The notes under the pieces are model-generated. The model saw nothing but the letters and a program-made list of their open reading frames with translations. It was not told where the DNA came from and ran no database searches. Shown here piece after piece: positions 14,987 to 26,539 of a DNA stretch of 64,000 nt (position 1 is the stretch's first letter; each line of letters starts with the position of its first letter). Source of the stretch: Phorcus lineatus (Eukaryota; Mollusca; Gastropoda; Trochida; Trochidae); assembly GCA_921293015.1 (NCBI GenBank), contig OV121096.1, forward strand, positions 26,547,729 through 26,611,728, read 5' to 3'. The position numbers and the translations under genes are program-made.

Positions 14987-15440
14987 CTTAAAGAGACATG
15001 CCACCAGTTGGTGGTCACTTATGCCGAAGTTCATGAAAAGTGTCGTTATGTGGAGAAGTATTGATTCTTTCAGAAATTTATCATTTAAATTGTAATCGGT
15101 TAGCAAAGTGGCCATGTATAGTTATAAAGTCGCAATTCTAATTGTAAATCGAACGATGACGTAAACGTGTGTTAGTAAGACAAACGTTATTAGGAAAGAA
15201 AACGCTCAAGGAGGTAGAGGATTAAATTGGAGTTGATAACGTTCGAAATGTTAAATTACCAGGCTCCATGTAAATGGGACATATGGTTTCGGTCTATCAC
15301 AATCATAAGAATGTTTGTCGATTTTCATCAAAAACTAATGATTGTCACGTCCTTATCATTTTTTATGAATGATTTTGTAAAAGCATCATCATACCTTGGG
15401 TTGTAACAGCTAACTAAAATCACGTAGTGTCTCTTTAAGG
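14987..15440. mobile_element. MITE-like element, 480-bp TIR family, member 2 (diverged)
   Basis: The left end CTTAAAGAGACATGCCACC pairs with a right end whose reverse complement is CTTAAAGAGACACTACGTGA. The right end is very close to the terminal sequence of the element at 13139 (CTTAAAGAGCCACTCCGTGA). At 454 bp its length is close to that of the other members. There is no coding potential. The left terminus is more diverged than the right, so the call is moderate. Confidence 0.45.
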
Positions 15441-15671
15441 CTACATATACATCAATATAGCTTTTATTTACCAATCGATGAATATCACGAATATACGCCG
15501 ATGTATTACTTAACATTTTGATTGTATTTCTCTCTTTAACATATCAAAAGTGTATTATTATTCCATTCTCGCATGTTAATATTTCTTTTAAAAAATCTAT
15601 TAAGACCTGAGTTATTTCCAATGCCCTGTAACTAAAACTACAGTAGGGAAGGGTGCTTTCCTAAGAAAAAG

Positions 15672-15995
15672 AAATTCTTGGTAAAAGTCTTGTTTGTGCT
15701 TTCATCCTCAACACTATGTTGCATTTAGACGTCATAGTGTGTATTTTGATAGGAATTGTGCACTAAATGGAACGGCGTGGATTTTCATTACATAGATTTA
15801 CCTTTAAATATTGGACAGGACAACTAAGGCATATTATATATGTAATTTATGTTTCGCTACCACATCGATCAACACAAGATATTTGATACGAAAAAGATAT
15901 TCTAGAACTATTTTACAAGAAGGAAAGAAAACACAAATATCAGATAAATAATTGAAATTCGACATTTTACTTCCCTTAAAATAAATAGCTTCTAC
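15672..15995. repeat. Dispersed repeat, copy B
   Basis: This is the second copy of the repeat at 22-275, in the same orientation and longer by several insertions. Matching blocks include TTTGTGCTTTCATCCTC, AAATATTGGACAG, TATATGTAATTTATGTTTCG and AAATTCGA. It has no coding capacity and the family is unknown. Confidence 0.6.
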
Positions 15996-17524
15996 GTGTT
16001 TTAGTTTAAAAACTCTATTAACAATTGATTGCATTGTGACTTTGGATTCAACTACCGTATGCAAAGTTAAAGGGAGGTAACTCTAGCTAATCGTGCAATT
16101 GGCGGGATAAAAGAAAACTACCGAATCAAGAAACAAGATAGCGAAATTATATTTGTCACCTAATATAATTTCAAATATCCTTTTTCAGCCCATCTAGATA
16201 TTGCAGGAAATTTCAATAGAGTGCTATTGATTAGGAATTATAAATTCAGAAGAATTCTTTAACTCGTTTTGAAGTGTTCCAGAGATGAGAGTAACAGCGT
16301 TAATTCATATGGTTTACTATATCGTGACTTTCTTTTTTTTACATTTTTCTGTCACAAGAAGTATTTGGCGAAAACCTACACCCTACTTTCAAATGCGAGG
16401 AGCATGTCTATCGCTTGTATACAGAAAACTATACGTTAGAAATTATCACACTTGCAAATAATGCAAAATTATGATAAAAGTGAAGATATAACGCGATCAT
16501 GATATTGGCAACAAAAGATATCGGAATAAAATAAATTTGTCTCAATAGCATGATATATACGTATAATGTTCAGTAGTTATTTACAGATGTATTATAAACT
16601 GCAGTGAACAGTAACGACGGCTAGAAAAGGAATATTTTACGGCACCAAGTTGACGAAGGCAAATACTATAGCAGCTCGAAAGTCACCAAAGTGTACAGAG
16701 TTTTCCCCCTTTGTTCTACAGTAACTGATTTGAGAATTGGTAAAATAAGCTAAGAAAATATACATACCAATAGTTAACTTATTTAATTTTGATGGAAACC
16801 TGAAAAAAAAATGGATTACAACCGAAATTTTTTTTTTAAAGTAGATTCACATTGACAGATTTTAAACTTTTTAAATATTTGATTAACAGCAAAACATGTA
16901 TTTAACCATCATATTATTAACGATATTCGGAAAAAATCCGTTTTCGTTGTTTTTTGGAATTAATCAAAATCATGTACCTTTTTATAATTACATGTCATAA
17001 TTTTAATATTTAATTTTTATTTTGATATTAGGTAATCGAACATATGATATATACATCGTATATTGTAGACATCATATCGTTTACTCACAAGTTAGTTAAT
17101 TCTTAATATCGTTATCATTTGATATTCATGATAATAAACGTGATTCTCTTAAAAAGCGATTGTGGCCTCCTGTATGGAGGCAAAGGATGTCACTATATTG
17201 TTTTGATTTAAATTTGTTACAACCTTTTTAAATCAAAAAAGAATAATGATTTTCAAAAATCAAAAAAAGATATTTCTGCTAGTGCTTATCTTTCAACCTT
17301 CCGTGAAGTTTATACATCTCGGTGTTATGACGGAAAGTAATCTAGTCAAAACTCGATATTTGTCATACTTCTCGAAGTCCCCATTTTTTGCATTATGGCT
17401 AGTTTTAACTAGTATGAGTTAAAGATGTAACATACGAAAGGCTCTTTTTCACAATTTAAACTTTAAAACGAATAGTCAATTTAAACCTCTTAAATAAAAA
17501 GAATAAAAAAAAGTAAAGAAGGGG
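15996..17524. other. Non-coding stretch, no gene seen
   Basis: No gene-like frame. A small perfect stem-loop (GCCTCC, loop TGTAT, GGAGGC) lies at 17164-17180. The rest is AT-rich with short homopolymers. Confidence 0.45.
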
Positions 17525-17624
17525 CCATTTTCTCCCCACAGAGGTAGATGTAACTCAAGTCAAAAAATCCTCAACGCAGGATTTTTTAACTTGAGCTACC
17601 TCTTTGTGGAGAGAATAATAATGG
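17525..17624. repeat. Foldback (hairpin) element
   Basis: The left arm (17531-17571), containing CTCCCCACAGAGGTAG and ACTCAAGTCAAAAAATCCT, is the near-perfect reverse complement of 17578-17613. The loop is about 6 nt and there is one roughly 6-nt bulge (around ATGTAA) in the left arm. Weaker pairing extends to the flanking CCATT blocks. The stem of about 36 bp is far beyond chance. It could be a tiny MITE or a structured transcript; no target duplication was seen. Confidence 0.6.
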
Positions 17625-20600
17625 TGTAAGATACATAAATTAGATTTGACAACTAGATAAATGAGAGCGCACACTCGGTCAAATAAAACAAAAATGCGAA
17701 GTGAAGCGATTAATCGGCGCTACGAGCGTGAAAATACTACTGCTACGACTATACAAGGCATTGTTGTTTACTCTTATCATAAATCATGAGTAGATGTGTA
17801 GATATTCTTTCCATTCATATAATTCATTTTTATAATATTTTAAAATTAGTAAAAGTATAGAGCTTTTTTGTCATTTTCCCTCAAAAGAACATGGCGGACC
17901 GTAACCGATAGACCAGTCTCTATAAATAATAACGCCAACAATGGTTAAGAACGACCATGTTTAATACTGGTGAGTTGAATAACCTTCTGAATCTGTATAC
18001 TCCATCAGGGCAGTTATAGATAAATATAAGGGCTGTCAACGAGGATGTTTACTGACGTGATTGGTAGCTCCATCTTGTGGACATTTGTTCAGCGTCGTTG
18101 GCAGCTTTATGACATGAGATACGATGTTGTTATTCTAAAACTGGTTCCATGTGTCACTCGTGTCATTTTGACCATGCACTACTTTCTTGTTTTGTTTGGA
18201 AAGATGCTACATTCTTGAAAATGTGAATGAGAATGTATTTATTTTGAATTGAAATGAACAATGTTTTATTTGTATTTGTTAAAATGATCGATAAATTCTG
18301 TATGGAATCAATCAACTGAAATTCAATCTAGATTAAATAACTGAATCACTGTCGGAAATCAACTTATCTGTATAGGATTGAACTGTCGTTGAACTCCACG
18401 GAAAATTCAATTCCAAATCATCGAGCTAAATATATTTAAAAATTGATAGATTAGATTTATTTAAATATGATTTTATTAAATTCGTTTTTTATTTGATTTG
18501 AATTAGCTTTTAGTAAATTTCCTTTCACTGATTATCTTTACAAACATATTGTATTAAACTAGGATCTAATTTAAGTGAATTAAACCAAAGTGATTTTAAT
18601 TAAAGGAATTGCTTGTAATCCAATTGAATTAAATCAATCCTTACCATTCTTACATAAGACGTTTATTTTCAGAATGAGGCGTTGTGCTTCCTGTTTGTCA
18701 AGTCTGTCAATATAAAAGACTTTGAGAACAAATTTAGATTGAAGGTCAATAACTGATTTCATGTAGAACGAAATTAAGTTGATTGAACTTAATTGAGGTT
18801 CTTTAATTAAGGGGTATTTTAAAAAATGTTTTTAAGATATGAAATAAAACATTTCAACTAGATTTGATTTGCTTAAGGGATAAAGAAGTTCCCCGGAAAC
18901 AATTATTTACATTTAAAAACATGAATATCTACTTGAACTTAAAAAGCATAATATTATTATATATGATAGTAAGTATCGTTTTCATCGTCCCGTATGTGTA
19001 CAATTTGTTTGCTTGTTGTAGATAATCGTCATAGATAAAAAAAAATACAAAACAAATCTGAAAGTAACAACAGGTTAGACAGCTAATCACAAATGTATTC
19101 TCTGGGCTGAAATGTAATAAACACGCCGGCAGTGCTATCTATTGCATGAATTAACATGCAGTTTCAACTTACAGTTCCCTTTGTGTATATCTATCAAAGT
19201 TTCCATGATAAAGATCGGTTCCAGCATAATTGTCACTTGTGAACGCTGTGTTAGTCGGCGGTGCACTTCCAAATAAGAGGTATAGAAAGATAGATTGAAT
19301 TACAGTGGTTTCTTTGAGGGTTTGTCTTGTTTCAAGAGTATATCCTTTATTTGTACGTCCACTTTATGGTGACTGCTACAGTGACCCTGTTATGTCTTTG
19401 TTGTCCTGTTTATTCTATGCTCAAAAGTGAAGTACTAATATTGTAAAATGTGACGTCAGACAAAATTCGACAAAAGACAATAAAAGTAAAAAGAAAGATA
19501 AGTAAGAGACATTTCTAATCTCATATTTCATTCGGTCTTTAAATTTTCTGCCACTTTGTATTATGGCCCATTATTCATTCTAGGTGCGTTGACATAACAA
19601 TCAACCATTTCACCCCTACTTCATCAGACTATAAACACTTATGCTCCCCAAGCAATCCTGATCCTCAATTTCCCTTCCATCCCACTTTGACCGGTGTCCA
19701 GCCCGCACACAATAGACTTTGAGGGTTTTGCAGTGTTATACAATGGACTAACCATTGGTCAAATTACAATTCGCAATTAACTTTTCCCTTCTCTCCCTCC
19801 AAACGCTTGGACTGTGAGGAAGTTGCTTTTAATCCTATCTCCTTTCAGGAAAATGCCCCGCTACTCTGTGGAAATAGTATGGCAATCAAACGTTCATAGT
19901 CAAGGTAAACACGTCTACATTAAGTCAAGGGTCAGTCAAACAATTCATTGCAATTATTCCTATCCTTGGTTTAGTTCTATATGCGGGGGACTTTATTTTT
20001 GTTTTCATCTTTCTTGCTAGCTGATCTCTGTGAAGTAGATTGTTGACGAAAATGAGTATGCGTAATACTTGATTGCCAATGTTTTTTCGGTTATCTCCCA
20101 TTTCTTAGAGTGTCACCCGGCACCAACTCCATAAGTCCATCAATAGAAACTTAATTTTGTTGTCAGAAACCCTAAAATATACGTTATAAATAAATCAATC
20201 TGCCCTAGATTTTTATCATTTATACCTTTTCTGTAAAATATTTTCAATACTTATTTATATGGAGCTACATTCCACCTCCTTTTTCAGCGGAAGTACTTGA
20301 CAATTCCACTACCTTGTTTTATCATTTTGATATCACTTTATTATAATCTTATATCAATGTTGGTATAAACTTCCTAGCAAATAATAAAATCGTCAATCGA
20401 TGTTTCAAAGTTACCCCAATATGTTGTTCCAATCATCATTCAATGCCTTTTCAGCATGAAGGTTCTGGTTCTATAATTTGTGCTTTCAATTATTATGATA
20501 TATATATAATCAATCCGACATTAGGATACTGTAACAGTCCTTATAATTTCACTTGAATTGCATCAAAGAGATTGTCATTCTTTTCTTTCTGCATCTGTAA

Positions 20601-21527
20601 GTGTTTAATACCCTTTAACAGCACTTTAGCATTAAGGTAAGACGATGCTGTGTTACAAATGAAAACCCCAAATGGCAATTTAGACCTAACAAAGATGAAT
20701 TTGTCGCAAACAAAATTAACGTCTCGTTGGTTTTCCATGCCAAATTTCATCGCAAGGCATTATAGTGCTGAGAGAAATAAGAATATGATATGTGCGTACG
20801 TCTGTCCATTCCAGTGTGTGTTTAAGGCAAAACCTGAAAATCTTCATTGTATCATTTTAAATGTTCATTAATCAAGCTGTGCCTCATTACATTTTCACAT
20901 TTTTTATTAAATAAGTTTCTGTGTTTCCGTGGATACGACTTAACGAGATATGAAGATGGACAAAGCACAGGGAGGAATCCGTTATTGGAATGGAACTCGT
21001 GGCCAACGATATCTTTTAGTACAGTTGTTTTCGATTATTTATGCATAGAGATGCATTATTACATAATTGTGTTTTATAACTATCATTAATGAAACTAATT
21101 TCTTTATATTCAGAGCGCAGAAAATGATGACACTTTAACATGTCTGTAGTCAAAATTTTCCAAAATAAAACTGGCTTGGTTATCATGAAAGTTAGCGGGG
21201 TGAAGAAAAACACACGAAGGATGCATCATAGGCCCAATTAACAAATTCGGAAATATTTATGAGCAAGTTTTGAATTTAGCAACAAGTTTCGGGAATCTAC
21301 TGAAAGAATTTTGTTTTGTTTTAACCATTCACATATTTTCGAAAATATAACTAAATCCTAATAAATGAAATCAAATGTATCCTTGGATACACCAGTAGGC
21401 ACACATACTTTCTGGATGCAGCTGTATTCATTTTAAAAACGTTTATGTGTTTATTTTGATTTACACCCTGATATTAAATATTTATTTCTTTTTAATGGAT
21501 TGTCTCCACTGTTTAATAGATAAATTC
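17625..21527. other. Non-coding stretch, no gene seen
   Basis: No recognisable gene. About 19,590-19,810 is unusually pyrimidine-rich and slightly more GC-rich than its surroundings, but carries no supported frame. One TGACGTCA lies at 19451-19458. Confidence 0.45.
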
Positions 21528-21727
21528 AACACCAAAAGAAATGTTAGATATTTTTAAAGTTTAGTATCGTAAAAGTTATGTCCTCAGAGAAATTTGGTTT
21601 CTTATGTTTTAACATCCCATAAGGTTATTCTTTCGTGCGAAAATAACAACTAACTTGAGAATTTATTCATAATGATGTATGATCGCCATGTTTTCAAGGG
21701 TGGGGTCAATTGTCTTATTTTGATCAT
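21528..21727 (+). repeat. Left terminal inverted repeat of the Tc1-like element
   Basis: Matches the reverse complement of 23454-23632 over most of its length. The best-conserved inner core is GGGTGGGGTCAATTGT. The outer AACACCAAA is followed by extra bases compared with the right arm. Confidence 0.7.
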
Positions 21728-21950
21728 AGAAAAACGAAAGGGCAAATTCTAAAACAATATAAGAAAGTGAGCGAGAATGGTATTGTCCAATTGATAATGC
21801 ATGCAAATTTGCTAAAATGTTTTGGATAAGATTTATTTTATTTTCATTAAACAGTGACCAAATACTGAGAGTTGTGATTTTCTCTTCTATTCACAATTCC
21901 ACAGTTCTATATAAGATGAACGTTTCGTCCAAATGTATTTCAACGTTTTA

Positions 21951-22438
21951 AGGAAGCTTTGAAACATGTTTACCGCCTTTAGAAATGTCCTTATCTTCCT
22001 AATGAAAATGTTACAATTTGAGTTTTCATCTGAGGAATCTTGTCCCCAAGCGTAGGTGAAGACAGTTGGAAACGGGTATAAAAGGCCCCTGTATTCATCA
22101 TTTCATATCATGATTTGATTACAATTCCGAGACTAATAGCATAAGATAGGGAAATAGCCTTTAGTATGCTGCAGACTCGGTCGACTGATGGTTTTAGGAA
22201 GCTTTGAAACATGTTAACCGACTTCAACAATGTCCTAATCCTACTAATGAAAATGTTACACATTTGAGTTTTCAACTGATGAATCTTGTCCCCACAGCGT
22301 AGCATGAAATGCAGGTGAAAACAGTTTGAAACGGGTATAAAAGGCTCCTGTTTTCATCATGTCATACCATGATTTGATTACAATTCCTAGATCAACAGCA
22401 GAAGAGCGGAAAAAGCTGCAGACTCGGTCGACTGACGG
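21951..22438 (+). repeat. Tandem duplication of the transposon 5' region
   Basis: 21951-22191 and 22195-22438 are two diverged copies of one unit. Each begins AGGAAGCTTTGAAACATGTT, contains ACGGGTATAAAAGGC and CATGATTTGATTACAATTCC, and ends GCTGCAGACTCGGTCGACTGA. Each unit covers the putative promoter and the first codons of the transposase, so the element carries a doubled 5' region. Whether this happened in this copy or is inherited by the family cannot be told here. Confidence 0.75.
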
Positions 22439-23226
22439 ATATATCGCTGCTACATTCGGATGTCATCGTTGCATGATCTTAAGGCTGCTTAGACCTTTAC
22501 AGCAGACTTTAATTACACAAGACCGACCCCAAATGAAGACCGGTATTTTCGTCAGCCTCACCTCAGGAATAGGTTTCAAACAGCAACAGTGTCGGCTAAT
22601 AAAGCACATGGATGCGAATTAGTCCCCAGTCCCCAGCCGGTGTAAAAGTATGGCCATACCGGCCGATGCAAGCATTTTTTCCGATGAAAGTCGGCTCCAG
22701 CTGCAAAGAGCGGACAGGAGAAGGAGGGTCTACCGAGAGTGAGAGGGGAGCATGTTGCTGCGAACAGCAGGTTATCCCTTTCGGTTGAGGCAGTATTATG
22801 GTCTGAAGCGGTATACAACGCGACACAACCACAAACCTTGTAGTGATAGACGACAATCTCACCCCACAGAGTTAAATTGAGAGGGTCCTACAGCCAGTAG
22901 TCCAAATCATGCAACAGAATCCAAACACGCTTTTCCAACAGGACAACGCTCAACCTCATGCGGCAAGACAGACGTTACAGTTCCTCAACGTCAACAACGT
23001 TCACGTTTTGCCTTGGCCTGCCAGATCGTCGGATATGAATCCTGTTGACCACCACTGGGATTGCATTGACCTAAGAAGCAGCAACCACATACACGTCAAC
23101 AACTTCTTGCTGCATTGATGGACGAATTGTGACAGATACCACCTGCTTTCATCATATGGATGACGTTGTTTTGTGAGGAGAAGCGTTCAAGCATGTTTGA
23201 ATGCAAAAGGCGGGCATACCATATAC
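22359..23226 (+). pseudogene. Degenerate Tc1-type DDE transposase
   Basis: Translation in shifting frames recovers the parts of a Tc1 transposase in order. There is an N-terminal helix-turn-helix piece (DGYIAATFGCHR, about 22430-22475), a first catalytic motif FSDESRLQLQ (near 22675) and RRRRVYRE followed by an in-frame stop. The second catalytic region is TLFQQDNAQPHAARQTLQFL (about 22930-22990), then VHVLPWPARSSDMNPVDHHW. The C-terminus is RRSVQACLNAKGGHTIY (ends about 23226). At the third catalytic position, where the family usually has E in NPIEHLWD, this copy reads D (NPVDHHWD). Several frameshifts and stops make it non-functional. The frame 22909-23118 is the longest intact piece. Confidence 0.8.
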
Positions 23227-23453
23227 TATTCTTAAAAACTTGAAATCTTTATTTCGGTACTGAAGAGGCCTCAGGCTTATAGTACATATACTGAAGTAGT
23301 TGGGATTTACATAAGTTAACACTTTAGTGATATGGCATATGTTCTGTACTTCATTGCATTGTAGAGGTACATAGCCAGATTTAGTAAAACTATTCAATAC
23401 TATTCAAAGACAGTATGACAGTAGATTTTTCTATGCCTTCGTTGTTTTTATTG

Positions 23454-23632
23454 ATGATCGAAAATATCACAATTGACCCCACCCATGAAAATTTGGCGAT
23501 AACATTATTTTCAGTAAATTTTCTAGACTATCATTTCAGCACAAGAGACTAAACCTACAGGATGTTAAAAACAACAAACCAAGTTTCTCTGAGCAAATAA
23601 CTTTTTATGATATTCCAATTCAATTTGGTGTT
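23454..23632 (-). repeat. Right terminal inverted repeat of the Tc1-like element
   Basis: The reverse complement matches the left arm at 21528-21727, including GGGTGGGGTCAATTGT and CTCAGAGAAACTTGG. It is slightly shorter than the left arm. Confidence 0.7.
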
Positions 23633-23874
23633 CATGGGCATTATAACCGTCACCATATAAAATACGGGATATTCCAATCCATGAGTGAAACAGAGTTACG
23701 ATATGTCTACAGAAACCAACTACAATACATTATAAATTTTCAAACAATAGCAGTTTCTGAAAAAATCGCCGTTAAGAATAAAGTTAAATATGATATTTAA
23801 AAACATATGTGACAGAATTAACATATATATATATATATCGTTGAGATAGTAAACACCGCCATTTCTTACCTCGA

Positions 23875-23965
23875 CTGTCAAAGCCTGGTGGGCGAGTCGG
23901 TTTGCTGTTTGTCCTGTAAGTGATGTTGCCTGACTCTTAGAATGGCGGTTCGAATCAATTCAAAG
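23875..23965 (+). repeat. tRNA-derived SINE-like head
   Basis: A TGGTGGGCGAGTCGG block resembling a pol III A box is followed about 55 nt later by GGCGGTTCGAATC, which fits a B box. The acceptor ends do not pair, so it is not a working tRNA gene. The spacing and boxes suggest a decayed tRNA-headed SINE. The 3' end is not defined. Confidence 0.4.
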
Positions 23966-24272
23966 AAAGAAATACAACAATGTTACTTCAGTATCAAACT
24001 AGGTTTAAAAAACTTAAATTCAACCTGTCAATCTTACCTCATTTCATTTTACAGAAGTGGACTTTTTGAGAGATTTGAATTACAATAAAGCTTTCACAAA
24101 ACTTTTGATAATTAAGGAAACCGTCGTCCGGATCGATGGTACACCGTTAGTTTACCTCGAAGTTGCATTATTAATATAGTTATAAAGTTTAGCTTGCCTG
24201 GACTATCTCTTTTTAAAATAGCATTGACATAAATATCTGTCATCATATGTTATCGTTATAGGTTTGGGTACA

Positions 24273-24802
24273 CTTAAAGCGTCACAGAGTATGATGTTGG
24301 GGTCAACTATGGCAAAATTTATTAAGTGGTTATTCCATCGACAAGTAGTGCTTGTTTCTGAAAATTTACATATCTATTCCAATCAGTTAGAAAAACAGGA
24401 GATTTATGATGGCGCGCGCCGTTGACTGAAACGTAATATCTGAAACTTATATGTAGCAGACGCAACGAGGAATATTGGTTAACATTGCTAGGTATGTCAT
24501 TTAACTAGTACACGTGTAAATGAGACGCTGAATTTCGACTTCTTGACATTTTTATGGCCGTTTTTAATTTACAATCCAAAACGAGAAAATTCATAATTTT
24601 GGCATTCAAGAGATTAAGGTGGAACTTTAGACTGGCGATTTGAACTTAACTCAGGTCGTATGGTATTTTGGCTCATGTTGAACAATGAATGGTGCTTTTC
24701 CGTGTACTTGTGCAAATAAAATTGTAGCTGAATCATAAAAAGAGCAATTATGTTCAAAAATAGACATTTTTTCTTTGATTTAGATTGAGTTACACCTTTA
24801 GG
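24273..24802 (+). mobile_element. MITE-like element, 480-bp TIR family, member 3
   Basis: The left end CTTAAAGCGTCACAGAGTATG and following GATGTTGGGGTCA match the right arm of the element at 13139. The reverse complement of the right end (about CTAAAGGTGTAACTCAATC) is a diverged terminal repeat. Internally it shares GTTTCTGAAAATT, a GGCGCGCG core, ACGTAAT and GAAACTTAT blocks with 43611-44093. No coding capacity. Confidence 0.6.
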
Positions 24803-25317
24803 TCATTTGCACCTGAACGGAATATAGTTAAGTTCCACCTTGACAGGTAGCACGCTAACATCAAAGAAACTTTACCCAAGCGTAATTATTCCGGGTCAAA
24901 ACGGAAGGTGTTATATCTCGGAGATCACCGGTGGAGATAACAGCGGCCAATCGCAGGATTGTTTTCCCTTTTCTGCGGCCCTGCTTCCGGTGTTTATGAT
25001 GAACCCGAAGATAGGTACTGCTGACAGAGATTTAGGAAGTTATCTTTCTAACTACAAAGCTGTTGTGAGATTGATGTGGTTATTTAGTAGCTTCAGTAAA
25101 CACAATCTTGTGTATCAATAATAGAATAATGAAATTTCCTTCCCGGTTCAAAATGGAATGAGAATGTTTATTTTTCCATGATTTTTATTATCGTCACATT
25201 TATTTCAATGTCGTGATAGTGAAACGTATTATCTGAAACTTGAATCATGCAACGAATTGTGTATGGGATATCATTATGAAACAGGATAAATATTAGCGCT
25301 GTATCATAGGTATCATA

Positions 25318-25500
25318 AGTGAGGTGAGGTGATATGGGATTAAACGCCGCTCTCAAGAGTAATTCACTTATATCATGGATTCATGGCTGCTAGTATTATT
25401 GCAGGCAGAAAGCTAGCAACACCATTCTGGCTATGCATTGCGGTAAACCCTGCGAGAATCGGCTGGAACTAGCGCACCATGGATGGTACTGCGTTGGCAT
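25318..25500 (+). repeat. SINE-like repeat of the molluscan 'ACGCCGC' type, degenerate
   Basis: GTGAGGTGAGGTGATATGGG followed by ATTAAACGCCGCTCTCAAG and TTCACTTATATCATGG resembles, from memory, an abundant molluscan repeat with GTGAGTGAG, TTTTACGCCGCTTT and ATATCACGG blocks. The neighbouring sequence up to about 25500 is more GC-rich than the surroundings. The assignment rests on memory of the consensus, and boundaries are approximate. Confidence 0.4.
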
Positions 25501-26209
25501 TCAGTGTGTAGCATTGCATCCAAACATTACTGCTTGTTGAATAATTTTCTCCTGCAGACAGAGTTGCCAAGGCTATTACGGGACAAGTGAACTTGTGCAA
25601 ATATATCTTTTTTTAGAAGCGTATTCCAACACTGCTACATTTGACGGAGAACCTTAAAAGCTTTGAGCATTAATCAAATCCAAACTAATTGGAAAAATAG
25701 AGGTTAATTCACTAAAAGTTGTTAAGTACAAAGTAGTAATCAATATCTAAACTCTGCTCACATATATGTAATCTCAACTTTAACCCTGAAGTCGCTTTCA
25801 AAATTTGATCGTGTTACAATTTCTATGTATTAATATATGCAGAGTAGAAAACTGTGAAATTAAAGCCAGACGTGCGGACAAGCAACTGGAATTAACCACC
25901 AGTCCAACTAAATACTTATCTCTCAAGTTATGATATGTAATAAGTGACGGAATTCAGTTTTCTGAATAAATGGCTGCGAATTGTATTACACCTTTCAAAC
26001 ATGTGCCTGTTCCGTCTTTTCCTCAATCAAGCATTCTACAGGGACCATGTCCGAATGAAGTAATGAAAATCTCAGTGTCAAATGTAGCTAATGCAGAGTT
26101 TTGTACTGATTGGCAGTTTTGGCTAATCAGTTTCTTTCCTCGATATTTTGACAGAGTTGTCATAGGAGAGCAGTTTACATTATCAAATCAAACCCCGCAA
26201 CATGAGCCT

Positions 26210-26536
26210 ATTTATATCTTTGTAGCTCCTTCGATTACCCTGATATCCTTTGGGCCAAAAGCCTGGTATCACTGACAACTGGTAAGTCTACGCTATTATA
26301 ACCTGTAATATATCAGCCAAAGTAAACACATTATTTTTAACTCGACGCACCGTTGTCTAGCATGGCCAAGTGGTATAGAACATTGCAACTTTACGATTAA
26401 TTAGAATTCGCATCTCTCATCCGGATAGTGCCGCTATGGTTGGATGCGTATTAATTCATTAGACGGATAAGTGTAGCGATACCAGGCTTTTGATCCGAAG
26501 GATATCTGGGTATTTGAAGAAGCTACGCGGATAAAT
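26210..26536. mobile_element. Foldback MITE with about 67-bp arms and a tRNA-like loop
   Basis: The left arm (26210-26277), containing GATATCCTTTGGGCCAAAAG and CCTGGTATC, matches the reverse complement of the right arm (26469-26536) with few mismatches. The loop of about 190 bp includes TAGCATGGCCAAGTGG, a good match to a pol III A box, but no clear B box or tRNA fold. The element has no coding capacity; frames crossing it (25970-26275) are by-products. Confidence 0.6.
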
Positions 26537-26539
26537 AAA

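Larger units (their letters stand above)
21528..23632 (+). mobile_element. Tc1-like DNA transposon with long terminal inverted repeats, inactive
   Basis: The left end (21528-21727) is the diverged reverse complement of the right end (23454-23632). Shared blocks in order are AACACCAAA, TAAAAGTTA, CTCAGAGAAA, TTTTAACATCC, ATCGCC, TTTTCA, GGGTGGGGTCAATTGT, TATTTT and GATCAT. Between the arms lies a decayed Tc1-type transposase in the + orientation. The total of about 2.1 kb and inverted repeats near 180-200 bp exceed the simple 1.3-1.6 kb Tc1 form and resemble long-inverted-repeat Tc1 relatives. A TATA-like GGGTATAAAAGGC lies upstream of the transposase in each of two tandem copies. The outermost base and the TA duplication could not be fixed by eye. 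Confidence 0.8.

Noticed and set aside
22576-22862. Minus-strand frames of 80 and 88 codons
   Set aside because: Antisense shadows of the decayed Tc1 transposase.
24840-25121. 93-codon frame in a GC-richer patch with a CCAAT-like block
   Set aside because: Starts at TTG, has no ATG near the start and no acceptor I trust; follows directly on a repeat.
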